Source: Aeromonas aquatica
GTDB taxonomy: Bacteria > Pseudomonadota > Gammaproteobacteria > Enterobacterales > Aeromonadaceae
NCBI RefSeq assembly: GCF_000764655.1
Contig: NZ_JRGL01000014.1
Span: 1 to 64,000, forward strand
Direction: 5' to 3'
DNA: 64,000 nucleotides
Part shown: positions 24,642 to 34,090 of the stretch, in pieces
Layout of the letters: the number at the start of each line of letters is the position of its first letter
How positions within the stretch are numbered: the first letter of the stretch is position 1
Position numbers and translations under genes: made by a program
Notes under the pieces: model-generated
Told to the model about the DNA's origin: nothing
What the model saw: only the letters and a program-made list of their open reading frames with translations
Database searches by the model: none

Positions 24642-25628
24642 ATGCCGATCACCCTGCTGTTGTTCCTGCTCTCCGCCGTCACCATCTATCTCGCCTGCGA
24701 ATATTTCGTCAACGGCATCGAGTGGACCGGTCATCACCTCAAATTATCCCAGAGCGCCACCGGCTCCCTGCTTGCCGCCCTCGGCACGGCGTTGCCGGAG
24801 TGCATCGTCACCCTGAGCGCCCTGCTGATGGGGGATACCTCTGCTCAGCAACAGATCGGGATAGGCGCCGCCCTCGGCGGTCCGCTGGTGCTCTCCACCC
24901 TGGGTTATGCCGCCGTCGGCCTGACCCTGCTGCTCTGCCTGAACCCTGACCAGAGGGTCATAGATAACGAGGTACAACGCGCCATAGGCCGGGATCAACG
25001 CTGGTTTGCCGGCATCTTCCTGGTGGCGGTGGCGCTCGGCATGGTGACCCTCACCGGCAAGGCCTGGCTGGCGCCGCTGTTCGTGCTGATCTATCTGGTC
25101 TATGTGCGGCGTGAGCTGAGGCAGACCGACAGCCATGAGGTCTCGTTGCCGGACCCCCTCAAGCTGGATCCCGGGGCCAGGATCCCGGCGCGGGGCAAGG
25201 TGTGGCTGCAGACCCTGGGGGCACTGCTGGTGGTGACGCTGGCGGCTCAACTCTTTGTTCATCAGCTGGAGAGCATGGGCGAACTGCTCGGCCTCTCCCC
25301 CGCCTTGGCGGCCCTGTTGCTGAGTCCGGTGGCGACCGAGATGCCGGAGCTGATGAACGTGCTGATCTGGGTGCGCCAGGGCAAGAACCGGCTGGCGCTG
25401 GCCAACATCTCCGGCGCCATGATGATCCAGGGCACCATTCCCAAGGCATTCTGCCTGCTGTTCACCCCCTGGTTGCTGGACAGCACCATGCTGGTCTCCT
25501 CGCTGGTGACCCTGCTGGCGGTGGTGCTGCTGTGGTGGGGCTTTCGCCGGGGGAGGATGACGGCGGCCAGGCTGGCCTGGGTGGGGCTTATCTATCTCGC
25601 TTTCTGTGGCTGGCTGTGGGTGAGCTGA
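24642..25628 (+). CDS. CaCA-family cation exchanger, probably exporting Mn2+
   Basis: A 328-residue inner-membrane protein of the Ca2+/cation antiporter superfamily with about ten helices and the two alpha-repeat motifs ALGTALPECIVTLSAL (residues ~46-61) and LSPVATEMPELMNVLIW. Annotation pipelines would call it a sodium/calcium exchanger. The upstream Mn2+ riboswitch argues that the physiological substrate is Mn2+. The ATG at 24642 is chosen over a TTG three codons earlier. Confidence 0.8.
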   Translation: MPITLLLFLLSAVTIYLACEYFVNGIEWTGHHLKLSQSATGSLLAALGTALPECIVTLSALLMGDTSAQQQIGIGAALGGPLVLSTLGYAAVGLTLLLCLNPDQRVIDNEVQRAIGRDQRWFAGIFLVAVALGMVTLTGKAWLAPLFVLIYLVYVRRELRQTDSHEVSLPDPLKLDPGARIPARGKVWLQTLGALLVVTLAAQLFVHQLESMGELLGLSPALAALLLSPVATEMPELMNVLIWVRQGKNRLALANISGAMMIQGTIPKAFCLLFTPWLLDSTMLVSSLVTLLAVVLLWWGFRRGRMTAARLAWVGLIYLAFCGWLWVS

Positions 25629-25648
25629 GGGCACGGCTTGCCCACGAG

Positions 25649-25683
25649 AAAGGGCAGGATGAAATCCTGCCCTTGTTTATTTT
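25649..25683 (+). terminator. Terminator between the exchanger and ansB
   Basis: AAGGGCAGGAT-GAA-ATCCTGCCCTT is an 11-bp perfect stem followed by GTTTATTTT. It lies between convergent genes. Confidence 0.85.
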
Positions 25684-25717
25684 CATGGGGTTATGTCAGC
25701 CGGGTTGAGCCCCGGGA

Positions 25718-26776
25718 TCAGAACTGCTGGAACCAGCGCTGGATCTGGGCCGGATCCTTGCTCTGGGTCAGGGAGAGCATCAGCAGGATGCGCGCCTTCT
25801 GCGGGTTCAGGGTGCCGGCGGCCACGAAGCCGTACTTGGCGTCATCGATCTCGGCATCCAGGGTGGTGGCGCCGGTCGGCACGCGGGCGGAACGCACCAC
25901 CCGGATGCCATCCTTGCTCGCCTTGGCCAGGGTATCGAACAGGGTGTGGTAGAGGTTGCCGTTGCCCACGCCGGCGCTGACGATGCCGTCAAACTTGGCA
26001 TCCACCATGGCTTTGGCGGGCAGATCGGTGGCGTTGGCGTAGTTGTAGACGATGCCCACCTGCGGCAGCTTGTCGAGCTTGCTCACGTCGAACGGGGTCT
26101 TGCTGGTGTGCAGGCGGGCCGGGCTGCGCTGGTAGTCGATCTTGCCGTTGTGGATGTAACCGAGCGGGCCGAAGTTGGGGGCGGCAAAGGTCTGCACTCC
26201 TGTGGTGTTGGTCTTGGTGACGTCACGGGCGTCCAGCACGGTGTCGTTCATGGCCACCATGACGCCACGGCCCTTGGAGTCGGGATCGGAGGCGGTGACC
26301 ACGGCGTTGTACAGATTGAGCGGGCCGTCGGCGCTCATGGCGGTGGAGGGGCGCATGGCGCCGACCAGCACCACCGGCTTGTCGCTCTTGACGGTGAGGT
26401 TGAGGAAGTAGGCGGTCTCCTCCATGGTGTCGGTGCCGTGGGTGATGACGATGCCATCCACGTCATCCTTGGCCAGCAGCTCATTCACCCGTTTGGCCAG
26501 CTTGAGCCACACCTCGTCGTTCATATCCTGGGAGCCAATCTTGACCACCTGCTCCCCCTGCACCTCGGCCACGTTCTTCATCTCAGGCACGGCGGCAATC
26601 AGGGTCTCGATGGCCACCTTGCCGGCCTCGTAGTTGGACTGGGTCGCAGACTGACCCGCCCCGGCGATGGTGCCGCCGGTCGCCAGGATGTGCACGCTGG
26701 GCAGCGCCATCGCCAGGGGGGAGAGGGTCAGGCCGAGTACGGTGGCGAGCAGGGTCTTGCGGATAGGGAGGGTCAT
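25718..26776 (-). CDS. ansB: Periplasmic type II L-asparaginase
   Basis: A 352-residue asparaginase: signal peptide (ending near SPLAMA), first Thr motif in ILATGGTIAGAG, second motif VITHGTDTMEETAYFLNL, and MRPSTAMSADGPLNLY. It hydrolyses asparagine to aspartate and ammonia in the periplasm. The ATG at 26776 follows AAGGATTGCAGC; an upstream ATG at 26809 would spoil the signal peptide. The AT-rich region to the right holds no clear CRP or FNR site. Confidence 0.94.
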   Translation of the reverse strand: MTLPIRKTLLATVLGLTLSPLAMALPSVHILATGGTIAGAGQSATQSNYEAGKVAIETLIAAVPEMKNVAEVQGEQVVKIGSQDMNDEVWLKLAKRVNELLAKDDVDGIVITHGTDTMEETAYFLNLTVKSDKPVVLVGAMRPSTAMSADGPLNLYNAVVTASDPDSKGRGVMVAMNDTVLDARDVTKTNTTGVQTFAAPNFGPLGYIHNGKIDYQRSPARLHTSKTPFDVSKLDKLPQVGIVYNYANATDLPAKAMVDAKFDGIVSAGVGNGNLYHTLFDTLAKASKDGIRVVRSARVPTGATTLDAEIDDAKYGFVAAGTLNPQKARILLMLSLTQSKDPAQIQRWFQQF

Positions 26777-26904
26777 GCTGCAATCCTTCTGGATGGTTGA
26801 TTGCAGCATTTTTATTCTTTTTAAACCGAATTTAAGTGATCACTCTCACCATTAAAAACAAGTAAACAGAATATTAGTCTGTTTTTTACCTCTATGGTGT
26901 TAGT

Positions 26905-27099
26905 TCACTCTACCGAGAAGCCCTTGGCCTCGATCAGGGCGACGATCTCGGCCTTGCTCAGCTCGCTCTCGACCACGGCCTTGCGGCTATCGAAATCGAC
27001 ACTGGCCTGGGTGACGGCGCTCTGGGCCAGCAGCGCCTTCTGCAGGCTGGCGGCGCAGCCACCACAAGACATGCCGGATACGGTGAGTTCGATAGTCAT
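26905..27099 (-). CDS. Heavy-metal-associated domain protein (CopZ-like)
   Basis: A 64-residue single HMA domain with the metal-binding motif GMSCGGCAAS at residues ~9-18. It probably carries Cu+ as a chaperone. No Cu-ATPase is adjacent in this window, so the partner is unknown. Bases 26777-26904 between it and ansB hold no gene. Confidence 0.85.
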   Translation of the reverse strand: MTIELTVSGMSCGGCAASLQKALLAQSAVTQASVDFDSRKAVVESELSKAEIVALIEAKGFSVE

Positions 27100-27163
27100 G
27101 ATTGCTCTCCTCTCTGTGGGTGTGATCTCAGCCTAAAGCTGCCGCCAGCGGCAAGGTCAAGCC

Positions 27164-28126
27164 TCAACGCGCCACCACGGATTCACGCACTATGAGGCGA
27201 CCGTGAAACTTCAGCTGCTCATCGGCAGGAAGCAGGCTCTGGGCCAGCTGCGCCTGCAGCAGACGCACGCACTCCTGCGCCAACCGCTCGCTCGGGTATT
27301 CGATGCAGGTGAGCGGCGGCGTCAGCTGATCCGCCAGCGGGGATCCCTCCAGGCTGATGACGGAGACATCCTGAGGGATGTTGAGATTGAACTCCCGCAG
27401 CAGCCGCATGGCCTCGGCGGCCAGGGTATCGTGCTGAACCACCAGCGCGGTGAAAGGCAGATAGCGGTTGAGCAGGCCGAGCAGGGCCTGCTGGTTGCCG
27501 GTGCCATCGATCACCAGCTGACCGTTGTAGGGCAGCGACTGCTGCTGCAGCGCCTGCTGATAACCCTGAATGGCATGCTTCCCGGCCGGAGAGTGTTTGT
27601 CGTCGAGCATCAACACCAGCTGGCGGTGCCCCTTGCCGAGCAGGAAACGACAGGCGCTCTCGGTGGCGAAGGTCAGGTCATAGCAGAGATTGAGATTGTC
27701 CGAGTCGCTGACGCCATCGAGCTGGATCAGCCTGTCATCCGCCTGCAGCGCCTGCTTGGCGCCGATCACCAGCACCCCATCGCAGCGCCCTCCCAGCAAC
27801 TCGTCGACCGCTTGCTGCTGTTGGGCCAGCCCTTCGGCGAAACGCACCAGCATGCTCTTGCCGGCCCCGGTGAGGAAGCCGTCGATCAGGGGCAGCATGC
27901 TGGCAAGGTGTCCCCCCAGCTGGGGAGAGAGGATGACGCCGATGCAATCGGTCGCCTGGGTGGCGAGGGAGCGGGCGGTCGCATTGGGACGAAAATTCAG
28001 CTGCTCCGCCGCCTGCAGCACGGCCAGCCGGCTCTCCTCACGCACTCCGCGCGAGCCGCTCAGGACGCGGGAAACGGTGGCTTTGGATACATTCGCGAGA
28101 CGCGATACGTCGGTAATATTGGCCAT
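27164..28126 (-). CDS. LacI-family regulator of the beta-glucoside genes
   Basis: A 320-residue LacI/GalR regulator: helix-turn-helix ITDVSRLANVSKATVSRVLSG (residues ~4-24), hinge helix NATARSLATQATD and a sugar-binding periplasmic-like domain. It is the distal member, on the same strand, of the porin-ROK-PTS gene block. A palindrome at 28139-28160 near its own start shares the core AACCGGTT with the perfect palindrome before the PTS IIB gene, so it very likely represses both. Inducer inferred: a phosphorylated beta-glucoside. Confidence 0.85.
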   Translation of the reverse strand: MANITDVSRLANVSKATVSRVLSGSRGVREESRLAVLQAAEQLNFRPNATARSLATQATDCIGVILSPQLGGHLASMLPLIDGFLTGAGKSMLVRFAEGLAQQQQAVDELLGGRCDGVLVIGAKQALQADDRLIQLDGVSDSDNLNLCYDLTFATESACRFLLGKGHRQLVLMLDDKHSPAGKHAIQGYQQALQQQSLPYNGQLVIDGTGNQQALLGLLNRYLPFTALVVQHDTLAAEAMRLLREFNLNIPQDVSVISLEGSPLADQLTPPLTCIEYPSERLAQECVRLLQAQLAQSLLPADEQLKFHGRLIVRESVVAR

Positions 28127-28138
28127 GGCTTCATCAAC

Positions 28139-28160
28139 GGTAACCGGTTAACAGGTTTCC
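28139..28160. promoter_or_regulatory. Operator of the LacI gene
   Basis: GGTAACCGGTTAAC with flanking AGGTTTCC contains the palindrome TAACCGGTTA and shares AACCGGTT with the operator at 34091. It sits 13 bases upstream of the LacI start, suggesting autoregulation. Confidence 0.6.
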
Positions 28161-28256
28161 ATCCTAGCACAAGCCGATGCCGGCCGGTAAGGGTTGCCTC
28201 GTTGCGCCGACGGAAAAGGGGAGCCCGGGCTCCCCTCTGTCATGCAGGCTTGCAAC

Positions 28257-29396
28257 TCAGAAGAAGTACTTGAAGCGCACGCGGCCACCGTAACGGTCGA
28301 TATTGTCCACCTCGCTGCTGTCAACATTCAGCTGCGACCAGTAGGCCCCCAGATAGATGTCGAAGTTGTCCAGATCCAGCACGCTCGGGATCTTGTAGGA
28401 GGCGTAGACGGTGTTGATGCTGTGTTTGCCGATCATCTTGCTGAAATCGGCGTTGTTGTTGCTCAGGTTGGCGTTGGTGATGTCGTTGATGGCGTAGATG
28501 TAGCCCAGACCGGCATTGTGCCAGATGAGGTTGGCGCCGAGGGTGGTATCGGTTTCATCTTCGGCATCCATGCGGGCCGCGTTGGCGTTGATGACCAGGG
28601 CATCCTGGGTCCAACTGGTGGTGATGCCGTAGCCCATGCGATCGGACACGGAGACATCGTCACTGGTCACGATGGCGTCGTTGATCACGTTGCCCTCGGC
28701 CCCCAGCGCGACCTTCAGGTTCTCTCCCTTCCAGGCGACGACCGGACGCACCATGATGGAGTCTTTGGCCTTGGTCAGCGCATAGCCATGGTACTGCTGA
28801 CCGGCGAACAGGTTGGTGCGATCCCCGATCAGGCTGGAGAGCTCCAGATACCAGTTGCCGGTCTCCTTGTTCAGCAGCAGCTGACCCCCCTTGCCCGCCC
28901 GGCCGCGCCCTTCCTTCAGCATGTAGACGTAACCGTTGCCGTCGGAGTAGAGATCGTTGGCACTGTCCCCTGAATGCTCGACGAAGATGTCCTGACCCAG
29001 CGGGAACATGTCGTAGGCCTCGAAGCGACCGACCTTCATGCCCCAGTTGCTGCGCTGACCGAAGCCCAGATAAGCATCATCGGCACCGGCGCCGCCGTTG
29101 GTGCCTATGGTGGGCTGGATCTGGATCTGGCCGTAGCGACCATCCTCCAGCTCCCGCACTCCCTGGAAGTTCAGCAGCAGGCGACCGTCCTCGTCCCAGC
29201 GGTCGCTGCGGGTCTCGCTGGTCTGACCCAGCACGTTGCCACGGGTGGTGTTGGAGGCATTGAGGTTGATCTCCGCATCGCCCCCCAGGCTCAGGCGCCC
29301 AAAGTCCGTGTTGGTCTCCACCACGGCATTGGCCATGAAAGGAGTGCTCAGGGCCAGGATGGCGATCAGCTGGGCGGACAGGTTCGTCAGTTTCAT
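28257..29396 (-). CDS. Outer-membrane glycoporin (RafY-like)
   Basis: A 379-residue beta-barrel: signal peptide MKLTNLSAQLIAILALSTPF..NA, then alternating amphipathic strands, ending in the barrel-assembly signature RVRFKYFF. The start of the mature part (DFGRLSLGGDAEINLN) resembles sugar porins of the RafY group. It would admit beta-glucosides for the adjacent PTS. The ATG at 29396 is preferred because AAGGA lies 9-10 bases upstream. Spacing to the ROK gene is about 200 bases, so it may have its own promoter. Confidence 0.75.
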   Translation of the reverse strand: MKLTNLSAQLIAILALSTPFMANAVVETNTDFGRLSLGGDAEINLNASNTTRGNVLGQTSETRSDRWDEDGRLLLNFQGVRELEDGRYGQIQIQPTIGTNGGAGADDAYLGFGQRSNWGMKVGRFEAYDMFPLGQDIFVEHSGDSANDLYSDGNGYVYMLKEGRGRAGKGGQLLLNKETGNWYLELSSLIGDRTNLFAGQQYHGYALTKAKDSIMVRPVVAWKGENLKVALGAEGNVINDAIVTSDDVSVSDRMGYGITTSWTQDALVINANAARMDAEDETDTTLGANLIWHNAGLGYIYAINDITNANLSNNNADFSKMIGKHSINTVYASYKIPSVLDLDNFDIYLGAYWSQLNVDSSEVDNIDRYGGRVRFKYFF

Positions 29397-29596
29397 TATT
29401 ATCATTCCTTGAGTTTTATGATTTTGATATATAAGCGTTTATTTATTTGTCTCTCCGAAGAGAGGGCAAATTCGGGCATGCCTTTTCCCCATCGCAGGGC
29501 AATGTGAGACCAGGAACATGGGGGGTGCGGGTGGGCGGGGCCCTGCCCGCGTGCTAACTCAGGGCGGGCATCGACGCCTTTCCCTTCGGCCGGGGA

Positions 29597-30526
29597 TCAG
29601 AGGGCCCATGTCGCGACTCCTTCGCTGCAGCTAGGCAACCAGGCGGCGCCCCGCACCCCGCTGCTGTCCCCATAGCGGGCGGGCAGCAGTCGGGTGATGC
29701 AGCGATCCGAGAACAGATAAGGCTCCAGCGCCGCTGGCAGCTCCCGATAGAGGGCATCGAGGTTGGAGAGACCGCCGCCAAACACGATGACATCCGGATC
29801 CAGCACGTTGATCAGGCTGGCCACGCTGCGGCCGAGGGCGCCGATGAAGTGCCTGTAGTGGGTGTGGGCCTCGGGGTTGCCCAGCGCCGCCGCCGCCATG
29901 ATCTCCGGGGTGCTCATGCTCACCCCATGGGCCTGGTTGAAGCGGGCGCTGAAACCGGTACCGGAGACGAACCGTTCTATGCAGTTGTGGCGGCCGCAGT
30001 AACAGGGTTGAGCCGGGCCATCCAGGGCCGGATCGTAGCCGGGCAAAGGGTTGTGACCCCACTCCCCGGTGATGGCGTTGGGGCCGACCATGAGCTGGCG
30101 GTTGACCACCAGCCCCCCGCCGCAGCCGGTGCCGAGTATGATGCCGAACACCAGTCGCCCTGCCTCACCGGCCCCGTCGACGGCCTCCGACAGGGTGAAG
30201 CAGTCGGCGTCATTGGCGATGGCAACCGGCTGACCCAGCGCCCGCATCAGATCGCCCTCGAGATCCTGACCGTTGAGAAACAGGCAGTTGGCATTCTTGA
30301 TGCGACCGGTCTGCGGGCTGACCGCCCCGGGCAATCCGATGCCGATGCTGAAGGGTCGATCCAGCTCCTGGCGTATGCCCTCCACCAGCTGGGTGATGGC
30401 GGCCAGGAAGTCGGCGTAACCCGTGGTCGGGGTCGGGATGCGCTTGCGCAGCAGGCTGACGCCTTCATCATCGAGCAGTTGTGCCTCTATCTTGGTGCCC
30501 CCGATGTCGAGTCCGAGTCGCAACAT
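29597..30526 (-). CDS. ROK-family sugar kinase
   Basis: A 309-residue ROK kinase: ATP-binding DIGGTKIEAQLLDD at the N-terminus, catalytic region IANDADCFTLSEA, substrate loop GEWGHNPLPG and the zinc motif CYCGRHNCIERFVSG. It phosphorylates a hexose such as glucose, fructose or GlcNAc. Next to a PTS and a 6-phospho-beta-glucosidase, the likely job is to phosphorylate the glucose left after hydrolysis, which is inferred from context. Confidence 0.85.
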   Translation of the reverse strand: MLRLGLDIGGTKIEAQLLDDEGVSLLRKRIPTPTTGYADFLAAITQLVEGIRQELDRPFSIGIGLPGAVSPQTGRIKNANCLFLNGQDLEGDLMRALGQPVAIANDADCFTLSEAVDGAGEAGRLVFGIILGTGCGGGLVVNRQLMVGPNAITGEWGHNPLPGYDPALDGPAQPCYCGRHNCIERFVSGTGFSARFNQAHGVSMSTPEIMAAAALGNPEAHTHYRHFIGALGRSVASLINVLDPDVIVFGGGLSNLDALYRELPAALEPYLFSDRCITRLLPARYGDSSGVRGAAWLPSCSEGVATWAL

Positions 30527-30537
30527 GATGGTGTCCC

Positions 30538-30849
30538 TCAGGCGGCCAGCTTGCGGTGCAGCTCGATGAGCTCGGTGACCAGCTCCCGGGCGAGCATGGC
30601 GGTCATCAGGTGATCCTGGGCGTGTACCAGGATCAGCTTGACCGGGATCTTGCCCTCCCCCTCATCCGCCTCGATCAGCCGGGTCTGCACGGCATGGGCG
30701 GCATTGGCGGCCTCGGCGGCCTGGCGCAGCAGATCGTCGGCCTCGGCAAACTGGCCGACTCTGGCCTGGCGCAGCGCCTCGAAGCAGAGGCTGCGGCTCA
30801 TGCCGGCGTTGATGATGAGACCCATGACTGTCTCTTCCAGATCGAACAT
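30538..30849 (-). CDS. PTS lactose/cellobiose-type enzyme IIA
   Basis: A 103-residue three-helix IIA protein of the Lac family. The phosphorylated His is in LILVHAQDHLMTAML. It receives phosphate from HPr and passes it to the IIB encoded upstream in the same block. ATG 30849 is preferred over a GTG two codons earlier, which would overlap the AAGGAG RBS. Confidence 0.92.
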   Translation of the reverse strand: MFDLEETVMGLIINAGMSRSLCFEALRQARVGQFAEADDLLRQAAEAANAAHAVQTRLIEADEGEGKIPVKLILVHAQDHLMTAMLARELVTELIELHRKLAA

Positions 30850-30915
30850 ACACACTCCTTGGTGATGGCGCCGGCCCTGGGCCGGCGCGCGCTCTATACG
30901 GGTCTGACGGAATAA

Positions 30916-32301
30916 TCAGTCGAAGCCATTCTCGCGGGCTGCGGTGGCGAACCACTGACCGCTCTTCTTGATGCGCCGGGTCTGGCTCTCCAGCTCCAGC
31001 TCGACGAAGCCGTAGCGATTCTTGTAGGCATTGCTCCAGGACCAGTTGTCGATGAAGGTCCAGAGGTGATAGCCCCGGCACTGGCAGCCCTCTTCCAGCG
31101 CCTTGTGCAGCCAGATGAGGTGATCCCGGATGAAGCCGATACGGTAGTCATCCTGGATCTGGCCATCCTCGCCCTTGAACCTGGCCTCCCCCTCGACCCC
31201 CATGCCGTTCTCCGAGATGTAGCTCGGGATGTTGCCGTAGTGGTCGCGCAGGTTGGTGAGGATGTCGTAGACCCCCTGCTCGTAGATCTCCCAGCCCCGG
31301 TGCGGGTTCATCTTGCGGCCCGGCATCTCGTAGTAATCGAAGAACCACTCCGGCATGAAGGGGCTGGCGGGGTTGACCGCGTTGCTGCGCGCCTTGATCC
31401 GGCGCGGCTGGTAGTAGTTGACCCCCAGCAGGTCGATCTTGCCGGCCGCCAGCAGGGCCTTGTCCCCCGGCTCGCAGGCCGGCAACTGGTCATACTCCTC
31501 GAGCAGCGCCACCAGCTCGGCCGGGTATTCCCCCTTGACCGCCGGATCCAGGAAGCTGCGGTTGAACATCAGATCGGCGATGTTGGCCGCCTTCAGATCC
31601 GCCGGATGTTGCGAGCGCGGATAGGAGGGGGTCAGGTTCAGGATGATGCCGATCTGGCCATCCTGGCCGAGCAGGCGGTAACGCTGCACCGCCGTGGCGT
31701 GCGCCAGCATGGTGTGGTAGGCCACGGTGGCGGCGCGGCGAAAATCCACCACGTTCGGATAGTGGAAGTCGTAGAGGTAGCCCCCCTCCACCGGCACGAT
31801 CGGCTCGTTGAAGGTGAACCAGTGCTTGACCTTGTGACCGAACAACTTGAAGCAGGTCTCGGCGAACGCGGCGTAGGCGGCGACCACTTCCCGGCTCTCC
31901 CAGCCACCCAGCTCCTGCATGCTCATGGGCATGTCGAAGTGGAACAGGCAGATGAAGGGCTCTACTCCTGCTGCCACCAGCTCATCGATCATGGCGTCAT
32001 AGAAGGCGACGGCCTCCGGGTTCGGCTCTCCCCGTCCCGCCGGGATCAGCCGCGACCAGGCGATGGAGGTGCGGAAACTGTTGTGGCCGAGCTGGCGCAG
32101 CAGGCGGATGTCGTCGCGAAAATGCTGGTAGAAACCGGACGTCTGCGCCGGCCCAATCTGCTGGTGGAAGCGATTGGGGGACTGCTCGAACCAGTGATCC
32201 CAGATGGTGGGCGCCTTGCCCCCTTGCTGGCTGGCGCCTTCCGCCTGGGCGGCGGACGAGGCACTGCCCCACCAGAACTGTTCAGGAAAACGGTATTGCA
32301 T
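30916..32301 (-). CDS. 6-phospho-beta-glucosidase (GH1)
   Basis: A 461-residue family 1 glycoside hydrolase that splits phosphorylated beta-glucosides into glucose 6-phosphate and the aglycone. The N-terminus RFPEQFWWGSASSAAQAEG, the acid/base Glu in WFTFNEPIVP and the nucleophile Glu in YISENGMG are visible. The nucleophile motif reads SENG instead of the common TENG. It lies between the IIC and IIA genes of the PTS operon. Confidence 0.93.
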   Translation of the reverse strand: MQYRFPEQFWWGSASSAAQAEGASQQGGKAPTIWDHWFEQSPNRFHQQIGPAQTSGFYQHFRDDIRLLRQLGHNSFRTSIAWSRLIPAGRGEPNPEAVAFYDAMIDELVAAGVEPFICLFHFDMPMSMQELGGWESREVVAAYAAFAETCFKLFGHKVKHWFTFNEPIVPVEGGYLYDFHYPNVVDFRRAATVAYHTMLAHATAVQRYRLLGQDGQIGIILNLTPSYPRSQHPADLKAANIADLMFNRSFLDPAVKGEYPAELVALLEEYDQLPACEPGDKALLAAGKIDLLGVNYYQPRRIKARSNAVNPASPFMPEWFFDYYEMPGRKMNPHRGWEIYEQGVYDILTNLRDHYGNIPSYISENGMGVEGEARFKGEDGQIQDDYRIGFIRDHLIWLHKALEEGCQCRGYHLWTFIDNWSWSNAYKNRYGFVELELESQTRRIKKSGQWFATAARENGFD

Positions 32302-32355
32302 CTGTTGTTACTCCAGGCTTGAAAAGAGAGGCCGCCAGGCGGCCCCGGCAGACAA

Positions 32356-33684
32356 TCAACGGCTGGTGGCAGCCGCCAGCGGACGCGCTTCCACGCGGTC
32401 GGCTTGCTCTTCCTGTTTGAGCAGGGTGCGCTCATAGGCTTTCAGGAAGGGGTAGTACATGGCCGCGGCGGAGCACATGCACAGCAGGCTCAGCACCATG
32501 GGGCTGATGGCCCAGTTGGCGGCCCAGGAGGCACCGATGGGCCCAGGCGTGGTCCAGGGGGTGAGGGACACCACCCGCTCCACCAGGCCGAAGTCCAGGG
32601 CAAACCAGGCCAGAGTGGCGTTGATCATGGGCACCAGGATGAAGGGCAGGAAGAAGACCGGGTTCATGACGATGGGGGCACCGAACAGGATAGGTTCGTT
32701 GATGTTGAACAGGCCCGGCACCACGCCCATCTTGCCGATGGATCTCAGGTGCGCCGCCTTGCTACGCAGCAGCAGGAAGGCCAGCGGCAGGGTGGAGCCG
32801 ACGCCACCGATCAGCAGGTAGTGATCCCAGAAACCCTGCAGGAAGATGTGGGGCAGTGCCTCACCCGCCGCCATTGCGGCCTGGTTGTTGGCCAGGTTGG
32901 CCATCCAGAACGGATTCATGATGCCGGTGACGATCAGGGCACCGTGGATCCCGGCGAACCAGAGCACCTGGCACACCAGTACCGCCAGCAGCATGGCAGG
33001 CAGGGAATCGGACGCAGCCACCAGCGGCTTGACCAGAGACATGATGGCTTCCGGCAAGATCATGCCGGTGGTGTTTTCCAGCAACAGGTTGAGGGGATGC
33101 AGGGTCAGGATGATCACCAGCACCGGGATCAGCACCTCGAAGGAGCGGGCGACGCCGGTCGGCACCTGGGGCGGCAGCTTGATGGTGATGTTGTTGCGCT
33201 TGAGGAAGGCGTAGACCTCGGCCGCATAGATGGCGGTGATCAGGGCCGTGAAGATCCCCTGGCCGGAGAAGTACTGCATGGAGATGGCACCATCCTTGAC
33301 CGGCGCGGCCACCAGCATGAAGGACATCAGGCAGAGCAGACCGGTGGTGACCGGATCCAGCCCGTTCTGGCGGGCCAGGCTGGCCCCGATCCCCACCGAG
33401 ATGAACAGGGTCATCAGCCCCATGCTCAGCTGGAACGGCAACAGCAGCTGGGGTTGATAGGTGGCCGAGAAGTCGAGCCAGGCGCGGGCGAAGCCCCACT
33501 GGGTCTGGGGTGAGAAGGGGGGAAAGATGAACACCAGCATGAAGCTGCCGACGATCATGAAGGGCAAGGCGGCGATGAAGCCATCACGGATTGCCTGCAC
33601 ATATTTTTGCTGGCCAATCCGCCCGGCCAGCGGGCTGACCCGGTTTTCTATGGTACTGACAAAGCGTTCGTAAAGGGTGTTCAT
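32356..33684 (-). CDS. PTS cellobiose-type enzyme IIC (first)
   Basis: A 442-residue permease of the lactose/cellobiose PTS family with about ten helices. FAGIHGALIVTGIMNPFW and FNINEPILFGAPIVMNP are the conserved substrate-site loops. It takes up a beta-glucoside/disaccharide while IIB phosphorylates it. It follows the IIB gene by 40 bases. A paralogue, on the opposite strand, starts upstream of IIB. Confidence 0.93.
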   Translation of the reverse strand: MNTLYERFVSTIENRVSPLAGRIGQQKYVQAIRDGFIAALPFMIVGSFMLVFIFPPFSPQTQWGFARAWLDFSATYQPQLLLPFQLSMGLMTLFISVGIGASLARQNGLDPVTTGLLCLMSFMLVAAPVKDGAISMQYFSGQGIFTALITAIYAAEVYAFLKRNNITIKLPPQVPTGVARSFEVLIPVLVIILTLHPLNLLLENTTGMILPEAIMSLVKPLVAASDSLPAMLLAVLVCQVLWFAGIHGALIVTGIMNPFWMANLANNQAAMAAGEALPHIFLQGFWDHYLLIGGVGSTLPLAFLLLRSKAAHLRSIGKMGVVPGLFNINEPILFGAPIVMNPVFFLPFILVPMINATLAWFALDFGLVERVVSLTPWTTPGPIGASWAANWAISPMVLSLLCMCSAAAMYYPFLKAYERTLLKQEEQADRVEARPLAAATSR

Positions 33685-33724
33685 GAAGGTTTCCTTGTGA
33701 CTTTCACTGGTTGGAGTCTGCTCA

Positions 33725-34030
33725 TCAGCCGATCAGGGTGAGGGCGTGGTCGAGGACCTTGTCACCCCGTTGCATGCCGTAATCCATCATGTTGATGGTG
33801 TCGACCGGTACGCCGTGGGCTGCTGCCCGCTGCTGCAATTCGGCCTGCATGTATTTGACCTGGGGCCCCAGCAGCACGACCTGGTAGTGCGGCATCTGCA
33901 GATCGAACTCAGCCGCCCCGAAGGCCTGTATCTCTGCGCTCAATCCCCGCTTGTCCGCTTCCTCTTTCATCTTCTTGACCAGCAGACTGGTGGACATGCC
34001 AGAGGAGCAGCACAACATGATCTTTTTCAT
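33725..34030 (-). CDS. PTS cellobiose-type enzyme IIB
   Basis: A 101-residue IIB protein with the phospho-Cys loop MLCCSSGMSTSLL at the N-terminus. It carries phosphate from IIA to the incoming sugar. The ATG at 34030 (MKKIMLCC) gives the usual N-terminus and has GGAG/GGGA upstream. It is the first gene of the operon, with its operator 60 bases before the start. Confidence 0.92.
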   Translation of the reverse strand: MKKIMLCCSSGMSTSLLVKKMKEEADKRGLSAEIQAFGAAEFDLQMPHYQVVLLGPQVKYMQAELQQRAAAHGVPVDTINMMDYGMQRGDKVLDHALTLIG

Positions 34031-34090
34031 TTCCCGATTCTCCAGGGGTTCGTAACGGACGGGGCATTCTTGATCGAACGGATTTAAATT

